Assembly: GCA_020634155.1 (NCBI GenBank)
Contig: JACKCI010000002.1
Coordinates: 1,240,001 to 1,304,000, forward strand
Source: Anaerolineales bacterium
GTDB taxonomy: Bacteria; Chloroflexota; Anaerolineae; Aggregatilineales; J027
Length of the DNA: 64,000 nt
Reading direction: 5' to 3'
The position numbers and the translations under genes were made by a program. Shown in pieces: positions 34,032 through 41,496 of the stretch (position 1 is its first letter; each line of letters begins with the position of its first letter). Below the pieces are notes generated by a model. The model had not been told where the DNA came from and made no database searches. It worked only from the letters and a program-made list of their open reading frames with translations.

Positions 34032-36161
34032 ATGAGTAAAGAGTGGTTGACCATGATTAAGTGGCTACGTAAACGTGTAAGCAAAGACCAAGTTGGGCAG
34101 TCCATTGTGTTATTGGCACTCGCTTTTATTGTGCTAGTAGCTTTTATTGGGCTGGTAACTGACATCTCCATCCTATTTGTGCGTTATGGTACCCTTCGGC
34201 GCACAGTGGACGCTGCCGCAATTGCTGCGGCTGGGCAAATTCGTGAAGATAGTGATTTCGCAGCGCTCTCATTGACGGCCCGCGAATTTATTCAACTCCA
34301 CGGCCTTGAGCCACACCGTGTGTTTGTCGAAACCTGTGAGACCGATGTCTATAACTGGCGTTCAGGTCGAGGTGCTTGGGAGGGAACGCCGCACGCTGAG
34401 ACGGATGGCTGGACTCTTGACCAAATGGGTAACAGTGAATTGTGTAATTGGGAGTCGCCCCGCAAACTGGTGCGTGTAACCGCCCAAGTTGAATCACCGA
34501 CCTTTTTCCTGAAAATTATCGGGATTAATGATATTACTCTTGAGGCCAGTTCTGTTTCTGAAACAGCCGTGCTGGACGTGGCCTTGGTGATTGACACCTC
34601 CCAATCCATGTCCAAATATACCGAGATGGTTCATTATGAGGCTGTTGGTTTCGATACATGGGGTACCCAACCCGCCAAAGTGCAGATTCGTGACAGTTGT
34701 GTTGATACTGCTGCACGCACTGCTGGCTCTCCTGCCCGCAATCCCCTAACTCCTATACCGATGGGGGGCAATCCGATAGCACCTGTGGGGGGCTATGGGT
34801 ATCTGGAAAACCCCCTATACTTTCGGTGGGGGGCTTGTTGCGACGACCCCGGTCGCGGCAAAATTTACCAGCGGGAAGACGGGGTATGGTTGATTTATAC
34901 AGACCTCAATTTCAACGACCAATATGACTCTGGCGTTGATGCTCTTGGATTTAACACGGGCTATCCCAGCATTAACCAAGCTGATGGTGATTACTCCGAC
35001 CTGATTTGCCACCCCTTCCGTGAAGTTAAGGACGCTGCACGTAACTTTGTGCGTCGCTTGGACTATATTCGTGGTGACCGTATATCCTTGGTGACTTTTG
35101 ACGCCGATGCAACCATTATTGAGCCTGAAGGCAAGCCTGCTGGTACCTTCGAGCTAATGATGACTTCTGAGGTCTTGGCTTTGGCAACCCTCAACAAAAA
35201 GGTTGGCGTCAATGAGAACTATTTTGGGGGTGGGTATGGTCGTTGTGCGCCCTTTGATCTTTCCTACGCCGATTATTCTGATGATGGTATCGTGAATAAC
35301 AGTACAGGGCTTAATCCCAGCTTTATCCGCCCCTTTGCCTATGAATCGGTGGTGCAATGTCCGGACACCAACATTGGCGGTGGGGTGCGTAAGGCCAACG
35401 ATACCCTAACCAACGTGGTCACCATCCGGCGTGATGCGGTTTGGGTTATGATCTTCTTGAGTGATGGTGGTGCCAATCGTACCGACTCCGCACCTGACCT
35501 AGAAGCGTTACCGGGTCAAAAGCCTCCGTATGGTTTTTACGGCTTTTGCCCTTGGGAGACCTTCTGTAACAACGATCCGATGGTTGGTATCCCGATTTGG
35601 AATGAGGCGGGTGTTGAATGCAATATGGCGCTCCAAACCAACCGTTTTCAAGCGCCCTACTGCAACGATGACAGTCCTGAAACTCGCCATTTCTGCCTAA
35701 CGTGGTCTGAGGATGAAGACCTCAACGGTCGTCCCGACCCCATGAATCCCAATTGCTGGTCTCCGGGGGCTTACGATGCCGACGACTATGCAATGGACTG
35801 GGCCGACTTCGCAGGCTTACTAACGGTTGCTCCCGGTATCCCCGGTAACTTCATTACCATGTTTACCATTGGTTTCGGTGAAGACATTACCGATGTTGAT
35901 ACGGGTGCTACCCTATTGCGCTATATTGCTGATGCTGGCGATAACGGCTATATCGATAACGATCTTCAGCAAGACTGGCGTGACAATGGGCTTCGGGATT
36001 TTTCAGTAACCGCCGATAAACTCGGTGACCCCGGCCCCTGTGAATTAGTTCTTGATCCAGAAGAATGGTGTGGGCAATATTACTTTGCTGACAATCTGTC
36101 CTCCCTTGAGGCTGTGTTTGAAGCCATTGCCAGCCGCTTGTTTACCCGTATTGCTCGGTAA
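34032..36161 (+). CDS. TadG-like protein with VWA domain
   Basis: The N-terminal TadG-type anchor is GQSIVLLALAFIVLVAFIGL (about 23-42), followed by VDAAAIAAAGQ. A VWA domain begins near residue 178 with VALVIDTSQSMS, and a large loop-rich insertion, rich in Cys, Pro and Gly, splits it. VVTIRRDAVWVMIFLSDGGANR near 470-485 belongs to the same fold. Such proteins are exported and probably adhesive, bound to the Tad apparatus or the envelope. It starts 8 bp after the TadE-like gene and is 21 bp before the next. Confidence 0.82.
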   Translation: MSKEWLTMIKWLRKRVSKDQVGQSIVLLALAFIVLVAFIGLVTDISILFVRYGTLRRTVDAAAIAAAGQIREDSDFAALSLTAREFIQLHGLEPHRVFVETCETDVYNWRSGRGAWEGTPHAETDGWTLDQMGNSELCNWESPRKLVRVTAQVESPTFFLKIIGINDITLEASSVSETAVLDVALVIDTSQSMSKYTEMVHYEAVGFDTWGTQPAKVQIRDSCVDTAARTAGSPARNPLTPIPMGGNPIAPVGGYGYLENPLYFRWGACCDDPGRGKIYQREDGVWLIYTDLNFNDQYDSGVDALGFNTGYPSINQADGDYSDLICHPFREVKDAARNFVRRLDYIRGDRISLVTFDADATIIEPEGKPAGTFELMMTSEVLALATLNKKVGVNENYFGGGYGRCAPFDLSYADYSDDGIVNNSTGLNPSFIRPFAYESVVQCPDTNIGGGVRKANDTLTNVVTIRRDAVWVMIFLSDGGANRTDSAPDLEALPGQKPPYGFYGFCPWETFCNNDPMVGIPIWNEAGVECNMALQTNRFQAPYCNDDSPETRHFCLTWSEDEDLNGRPDPMNPNCWSPGAYDADDYAMDWADFAGLLTVAPGIPGNFITMFTIGFGEDITDVDTGATLLRYIADAGDNGYIDNDLQQDWRDNGLRDFSVTADKLGDPGPCELVLDPEEWCGQYYFADNLSSLEAVFEAIASRLFTRIAR

Positions 36162-36182
36162 GGAAAGTGAGGGTTATCTGCT

Positions 36183-38537
36183 ATGAACCCAACAGTTAAA
36201 CGCAAGGGGCGACGGGGACAGACTTTTGTCGAGTTCGCGCTCACCCTCCCAATTGTGTTGCTCTTGACTTTTGGTGTGATCGAATTTGCTCGGTTGTTCC
36301 AAGCATGGGTCACCATCCAAAACGCAGCGCGTACTGCGGTACGTTATGGCATCACTGGTGCATGGGACCCTGATAGTGTACAAAAGCACCAAGGTTATGG
36401 CACTGCTGATGAGTCGATTTTGGATGAACTCGTACCCTGCCTTGGGCCAAGCTCATCCCGTTTCCTTGACCACTGGGGTATCAACTGCGACCCCGGTGAG
36501 GTGGACTCCGAAGGTTTGCGGGTTGACATGGCGCGTCTTCCTTCGATTGTTGACCGTGCCCGTATCGGGGCGTCTGGCCTCCAACTGATGGAGGGCGACA
36601 ACATCGTTGGGATGCTCAAAGGCAATGGGCAACCCATGAACTCGGAGCCTTCAGCTGATGCCAAGGATGAACCTAGATGGTTCCATGTATGGATATGTAG
36701 TTCTCGTGCGCCAATCTTAGTTCAAGAAATTGACGGGCCGGGTGGTACATATGACCTTACAGCGCGTTATGAGGCCGATCCAGACCGCCGTACCCGTATC
36801 TGTAAACTAAAAGAACCCGTCAAGGACGAAACAGGCTTTGGGCCTGATGAAGGTGATTTGCAATATGACGCGGGTGGTCCGGGTGATGTTATCGAAGTCG
36901 TTGTTCACTATAACGCACCCTTGATTACACCCGTGAGTTCGATGCTGGGCTGGACAGGATTAAATGGTTATGTTCCGATGATGGCACGCCGTGTGGGTGT
37001 CAATGAGTCCTTCCGTGCTACCCGTGCGGTGAACTTACCACCCCAATTGAATCTGCCGACGAACACGCCTACCAATACCTATACACCGTCAATGACGTTT
37101 ACTCCGTCATTGACACCAACCGCTTCATCGACTTCAACCAGCACGCCTAGCATCACGCCAACGGGTACCAATACCGCAACCGCTACCCCGCAATGTACCA
37201 GTTTGCAGGTCCCGCGTGAGAACATCCGTCTCTACCGCAATTTCCTGCAAGTGACCGTTCGGAACACGAATTCGGGCGAGGTCTACTTGACGGGTGCTGA
37301 GATTCACTGGCGGCCTTGGTTCAGCCAGATGTATGCAGCGGCTGCCAATATCGTCGGGCGTGATCCCCATTGGACGGGTAATGACGTATCTACCCCAACC
37401 CAAATTGGTTCGGTGGCTCCAAGCGAGGGCAACTGGATCGGTAATCCGCCCTATTTGCGTGAGTTTACGGGTGGTGGTGCCAATACAACATGGCAAATTC
37501 GCTTCCAAAACGGCCCACTTGACCTCGCCGATGCTGGTTATAGCATCCACGACTTCTATGGTTCCTATCTTGTCTTTGATGCTGGTGGCCCATGTACTAT
37601 CCCGCTTGACTTGTTGCAGCCAACAGCCACGCCGGACTATTCACCAACGCCTACCACAACACCCCAGTGTTCGACCTTTGATTTCCGCTTCGATCACTTA
37701 GAAAATGCGGGTGTCGTGGCCTTCCGCGTGGCGAATACTGGCCCTGTTGCCGCTAACATTACGGGCTTCACAGTCGGTTGGGTACTCTATCCAGAAGCAC
37801 CCGGTATGTTCCTCGACCGTGTAGAAATAGGAGTCTATGAGTTCGGGCACCCCTTGAACACCTTAATGTGGTTAGGGCCTGACAGCGCTCCTGATACCAG
37901 TTCAACCGCTGGTGGCGCTGGTTGGGTAGTAACACCGCTCATTGGCGCTGGACAAGTCTTGACGATGTATGCCGACTTTGACGGTACAGGCGGCCCATGG
38001 GCCTTGGATCATTTCTTGGATTACCACCCCTCCGACTTCAACGACTCAGGCATTGAGGTTGAAATCTGTGATGTGGTTACACCTCCAATTGATACACCAG
38101 TGGCCCCGACCAACACGTTCACCCCAACCAACACCTATACTCGGACAAATACCTTTACGCCGTCGCCGACCTTTACGCCATCGCGGACTTATACACCGTC
38201 GTTGACGCCCACCCGAACCAACACCTTTACCATTGGTCCTTCCGCAACACCTTCAAATACGCGGACACCGACCAACACCCGCACCGCGACCCGTACCTAC
38301 ACACCGTCTAACACGCCGACGATAACCCTTACGCCATCGCGGACGAATACACCGTCGCGGACGAATACACCGTCGATTACTAATACTTCGACCTACACGC
38401 GGACGCCAACACGGACGCCGACGTTTACACCCGTAACGCCGACTTCGACCTATACGCGGACGCCAACGCGCACCAATACACCAACAAACACGGTTGTACC
38501 AACGTGGACACCAGTCACATTGTCGCCGTGGGAATAG
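36183..38537 (+). CDS. TadE-like protein with Thr/Pro-rich stalks and two repeated beta domains
   Basis: The TadE signature GQTFVEFALTLPIVLLLTFG lies at about 12-31. The extracytoplasmic part (to ~285) leads into a Thr/Pro/Ser-rich linker (about 290-337). Two related domains of about 140 residues follow, one beginning CTSLQVPRENIRLYRN and the other CSTFDFRFDHLENAG, separated by a short TP linker. The tail is about 135 residues of TPTNT/TPSRT units. No C-terminal anchor is visible, so the stalk is presumably anchored through the N-terminal helix. Thr-rich stalks of this type are often O-glycosylated. Confidence 0.82.
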   Translation: MNPTVKRKGRRGQTFVEFALTLPIVLLLTFGVIEFARLFQAWVTIQNAARTAVRYGITGAWDPDSVQKHQGYGTADESILDELVPCLGPSSSRFLDHWGINCDPGEVDSEGLRVDMARLPSIVDRARIGASGLQLMEGDNIVGMLKGNGQPMNSEPSADAKDEPRWFHVWICSSRAPILVQEIDGPGGTYDLTARYEADPDRRTRICKLKEPVKDETGFGPDEGDLQYDAGGPGDVIEVVVHYNAPLITPVSSMLGWTGLNGYVPMMARRVGVNESFRATRAVNLPPQLNLPTNTPTNTYTPSMTFTPSLTPTASSTSTSTPSITPTGTNTATATPQCTSLQVPRENIRLYRNFLQVTVRNTNSGEVYLTGAEIHWRPWFSQMYAAAANIVGRDPHWTGNDVSTPTQIGSVAPSEGNWIGNPPYLREFTGGGANTTWQIRFQNGPLDLADAGYSIHDFYGSYLVFDAGGPCTIPLDLLQPTATPDYSPTPTTTPQCSTFDFRFDHLENAGVVAFRVANTGPVAANITGFTVGWVLYPEAPGMFLDRVEIGVYEFGHPLNTLMWLGPDSAPDTSSTAGGAGWVVTPLIGAGQVLTMYADFDGTGGPWALDHFLDYHPSDFNDSGIEVEICDVVTPPIDTPVAPTNTFTPTNTYTRTNTFTPSPTFTPSRTYTPSLTPTRTNTFTIGPSATPSNTRTPTNTRTATRTYTPSNTPTITLTPSRTNTPSRTNTPSITNTSTYTRTPTRTPTFTPVTPTSTYTRTPTRTNTPTNTVVPTWTPVTLSPWE
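37050..37195 (+). repeat. Thr/Pro/Ser-rich coding linker
   Basis: Codons for TNTPTNTYTPS-type units join the TadE-like head to the first beta domain. In-frame, low complexity, no interruption. Confidence 0.8.
38100..38515 (+). repeat. Thr/Pro-rich C-terminal coding repeat with an exact 18-bp tandem copy
   Basis: About 135 codons of TPTNT, TPSRT and TRTPT units. It contains a perfect head-to-tail 18-bp duplication (38340-38357 and 38358-38375, each encoding RTNTPS), which suggests recent slippage and length variation. Confidence 0.85.
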
Positions 38538-38558
38538 TTGACCAGATGGATTAGCTAC

Positions 38559-38595
38559 AACGCCCCAGCAAACTCGCTGGGGCGTTATTTTTTTT
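38559..38595 (+). terminator. Rho-independent terminator after the tad-like genes
   Basis: An 11-bp perfect stem (38559-38569 with 38576-38586), a 6-base loop, one A, then eight T (38588-38595). The T-run is only on the + strand side, so it ends the tad-like transcript and not the convergent HAD gene. Confidence 0.93.
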
Positions 38596-38623
38596 GTGTT
38601 ATGCAATCAATGGCTGAAAAACG

Positions 38624-39295
38624 CTATTGAAGAATGCGCCAACCTTGTTCTTGGGCAAAACTGGCTAAACGTGTATCAGGATAAGTCGCAGTGGGAACCT
38701 TCACAGCCCCCAACAAGGCGCGGTCAGAAAAGCTGTCCGCATAGCCCGCCCCCTGTTCCTGCAAGGATACCGATGGCAAAACCGCTTGCAGATGCTCCAG
38801 CACATACTCGATTTTCTCAGGGCCAGCGCAGGGCTTACCTTCAATCTGGCCTGTTGCTCGCCCTTCTGCAAATGCCAAACGGGTGCCAATCCCATAATCG
38901 GCCCCAACCTTAGCCGCAAACTGTTGACTAAATGCCTCAAACATGTTCGAGACAAGGACGACATAAACGCCATTGGCCTTATGTTGCTGAAGTTCATCAA
39001 TAACATCGTGCCGATAATAGGGGGTCAGATAATCCTCAATCATCCAGTTAAAAATAGCCTCAATTTCAGATTCGCTCATGTCCCGCACCAACTTGGCAAG
39101 CCCGTTGACCCACACATGCCGAAAGCGGTATTCGCTCAACAAGCGCAGTTTATACAGCGCATAAAAGGGTAATTGACCCCGCCACAATCGGCGGAGACGG
39201 GCAGGGTCAATCGCAGGCGAAGCAGTCAACCCCTTCCAGACATCAATGCTGGTCAGGGTGCCTGCTATATCGAACAACGCGACTTGAATGGCTAT
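38624..39295 (-). CDS. HAD-superfamily hydrolase (IB-like) with unusual start and motif I
   Basis: Motif I reads DIAGT, keeping the nucleophile Asp but with Ala where most phosphatases have the general-acid Asp. Motif II is VLVSNM, the Lys is in GPEK, and motif IV is GYADSFSDRALL. The overall pattern is of phosphoserine-phosphatase-like HAD-IB proteins. The first standard start (TTG, 39277) would remove strand 1 of the fold. The AGGAAA at 39306-39301 is spaced for an ATA codon at 39295 (IAIQVALFDIAGT) or ATT at 39289, so I draw the gene from 39295. That codon overlaps the stop of the acyl-CoA ligase gene. Substrate is unknown. Confidence 0.7.
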   Translation of the reverse strand: MAIQVALFDIAGTLTSIDVWKGLTASPAIDPARLRRLWRGQLPFYALYKLRLLSEYRFRHVWVNGLAKLVRDMSESEIEAIFNWMIEDYLTPYYRHDVIDELQQHKANGVYVVLVSNMFEAFSQQFAAKVGADYGIGTRLAFAEGRATGQIEGKPCAGPEKIEYVLEHLQAVLPSVSLQEQGAGYADSFSDRALLGAVKVPTATYPDTRLASFAQEQGWRILQ

Positions 39296-41037
39296 GAGTC
39301 TTTCCTTTCTTGGAGTTCTTGCTGCACCAATTCCCGCCGCAAAATCTTGCCGACGGTGGTGCGTGGTAACTCCTTGACAATTTCAATACGGGTCGGCACT
39401 TCATAGCGGGCCAAGCGTTCACTCGCAAACTTGATAAGGTTATCAACGGTTATGTTTTCGCCTTCCTTCAACACCACCCATGCTTTGAGCGATTCTTGCC
39501 CAACCTTTTCGGGGTGGGGGACGCCTGCTACACCGACTTCCAACACGGCGGGGTGTTCATTGAGAACGTCCTCCACTGCCCGCGGATAGACATTGAAGCC
39601 ACCGATGAGTACCATATCCTTCTTGCGGTCAACAATATAGAAATAGCCGTCATCATCCATGCGGGCAATGTCACCCGTATACAACCAGCGCTTGCCTTGG
39701 CTATCACGCAGGACATTGGTAGTCTCGGTCGGCATGTTATGATAGCCCACCATGATTTGTGGCCCCGCCATAATCAACTCACCGGGTTCCCCAACAGGCA
39801 TATCGGTCTCGCCATCTTCAAGGCTGACAATCCGCATATCCATATCGGGCAAGGGCAGGCCAATCGAGCCGATTCGGTTCTCACCCCGCATCGGGTTGAC
39901 ATGCGTGGCGGTCGGTGCCTCGCTCATGCCGAAGCCTTCACTAATCACCCCGCCAGAAAGCTCTTCAAAGCGGCGTTTGGTAGCAGGTGGTAATGGCGCT
40001 GAACCACTGATACAGGCCCGCACCGACTTCAGACTATAGGTGCCGCTTATGATGTCTTCGTGGTTGTTAATGGCGTTATACAGCGCTGGCACCCCCATAA
40101 AGATGGTGGCTTTATAGGTGTGGATGTTCTCAATAACATCCTGAATTTGACGCGCATCTGGTACCATTACCATCATGGCCCCTAGTGATGTCGCAAAGCT
40201 GAGTACCGCTACCATCCCGAACACATGGAACATCGGGATAGCCGCTAAGAAGATTTCCTCTTCACCGGGAATATCACCTTTCAGCCATGCTTGGCATTGT
40301 AGACAGTTGGCAACAAGGGCGTTATGGGTCGCCATTGCCGCCTTGGCGACACCTGTTGTTCCACCTGTGTATTGGAAGATAGCAATATCATCTTTACTCA
40401 CGGTTACAGAAGGCTTTTTGCCCATATTGTTGCGGAACATATCTTGAAGCGCATGGTCGCCTGTCTTGATTTCGACACGATGACCGCCTTTTTTCTCTTT
40501 GAGTAAGGTAAACAAGAATTGGGCTGGGCCGGGCAAGAATTCTTTGACATTGGTCACAATAATGGTCTGTAAATCGGTGTCTTTTTGAATATCTTTAACG
40601 GTGTTGTAAAACAGACTCATTACAATAGCGATTTTGGCTCCGCAATCCTTGAGTTGGTGTGCCATCCGCACAGGCGGGTAACTGGGGTTAGTTGCTGCGA
40701 TAACGCCGCCCGCCTTCAATACCCCGAAAAAAGCAATCACGAACTGGGTGATATTGGGCATCACCAACGCCACACGGTCGCCTTTCTTGAGGCCCATATC
40801 AATCAACCCTACCGCCAGCGCATCCGACAGTTGGTCGATTTCTTGGTAGGTTACGGTGCGTTTGAGCCGCCCCACCACTGGCAATTCTGCTGAGGACAGC
40901 GCAAGGGGCCGATTGGGAAACTTCTGGGCACTTACCCGCAGAAATTCATGCAAGGGATGGTCGGGATAGGGCGCGAGACTCTTGGGGACTTGGGCGTCGT
41001 ACTGTTTTGTCCAAGGCCGTTCAGCATAAGTAGTCAT
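39292..41037 (-). CDS. Long-chain acyl-CoA ligase (AMP-forming)
   Basis: ANL-superfamily enzyme of 581 residues that activates fatty acids to acyl-CoA via acyl-AMP. The P-loop YTGGTTGVAKAAM lies at 223-235, the adenylate-binding part is SEGFGMSEAPTATHV, and the hinge and C-terminal domain contain WLYTGDIARMDDDGYFYIVD and a C-terminal catalytic-Lys segment TTVGKILRRELV. The usual VPKG of the P-loop is VAKA here. A thioesterase gene lies 24 bp upstream and an HAD gene overlaps downstream. Confidence 0.93.
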   Translation of the reverse strand: MTTYAERPWTKQYDAQVPKSLAPYPDHPLHEFLRVSAQKFPNRPLALSSAELPVVGRLKRTVTYQEIDQLSDALAVGLIDMGLKKGDRVALVMPNITQFVIAFFGVLKAGGVIAATNPSYPPVRMAHQLKDCGAKIAIVMSLFYNTVKDIQKDTDLQTIIVTNVKEFLPGPAQFLFTLLKEKKGGHRVEIKTGDHALQDMFRNNMGKKPSVTVSKDDIAIFQYTGGTTGVAKAAMATHNALVANCLQCQAWLKGDIPGEEEIFLAAIPMFHVFGMVAVLSFATSLGAMMVMVPDARQIQDVIENIHTYKATIFMGVPALYNAINNHEDIISGTYSLKSVRACISGSAPLPPATKRRFEELSGGVISEGFGMSEAPTATHVNPMRGENRIGSIGLPLPDMDMRIVSLEDGETDMPVGEPGELIMAGPQIMVGYHNMPTETTNVLRDSQGKRWLYTGDIARMDDDGYFYIVDRKKDMVLIGGFNVYPRAVEDVLNEHPAVLEVGVAGVPHPEKVGQESLKAWVVLKEGENITVDNLIKFASERLARYEVPTRIEIVKELPRTTVGKILRRELVQQELQERKDS

Positions 41038-41061
41038 GGTCTAAAACTCCTTTTTATACTT

Positions 41062-41481
41062 TTATTTGACGTGCCACCGTTCTAACCAATCTTCTGGGAT
41101 GCGTGCGACTTGTCCCTCCCGATTGATGCAAATATGGCTGGTGGTTCCCGTTACATGGATTATACCCGTATCGGGGTTGAGAATCTGATAACCGAAGGTC
41201 ACTCGACGGCTCTTAATCTCCTCGACCCAGCCGATAATGGTAATGCGTTGTCCATACACCGCAGGCGCAATATAGCGCAGATGAATCTCACTGACGGCGA
41301 GTGCCAGCCCCTGCTTCTCAAAATCGGCATAATTGCTGCCCCTGTCACGCGCATATTGGCTGCGTAACTCCTCGCAATACACCAAATAGTTGCTATGATG
41401 CACAATTCCCATGGTATCTGTCTCGGCATAGCGCACAAAGAACGTTGTCTCGCTTACAAACCGATCCGTTGGGATAGTCAA
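41062..41481 (-). CDS. YbgC/4HBT-type acyl-CoA thioesterase (TTG start)
   Basis: Hotdog-fold thioesterase of 139 residues. The N-terminal active-site motif RYAETDTMGIVHHSNYLVY (17-35) with D22 is the YbgC signature. The start is TTG at 41481, supported by AGGAGA six bases before it; no ATG fits. It would hydrolyse acyl-CoA and lies between PEP carboxylase (15 bp) and the acyl-CoA ligase (24 bp), so thioester cycling is plausible. Confidence 0.9.
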   Translation of the reverse strand: MTIPTDRFVSETTFFVRYAETDTMGIVHHSNYLVYCEELRSQYARDRGSNYADFEKQGLALAVSEIHLRYIAPAVYGQRITIIGWVEEIKSRRVTFGYQILNPDTGIIHVTGTTSHICINREGQVARIPEDWLERWHVK

Positions 41482-41496
41482 GGCGCTCTCCTATTT

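Noticed and set aside
37134..37550. A 138-codon - strand open frame in the stalk gene region
   Set aside because: The Thr/Pro repeat and its complement remove stops; no domain is seen.
38100..38515. Repeats that might suggest a CRISPR array
   Set aside because: Units are codon repeats of TPTNT type without constant spacers, in frame with the TadE-like protein.
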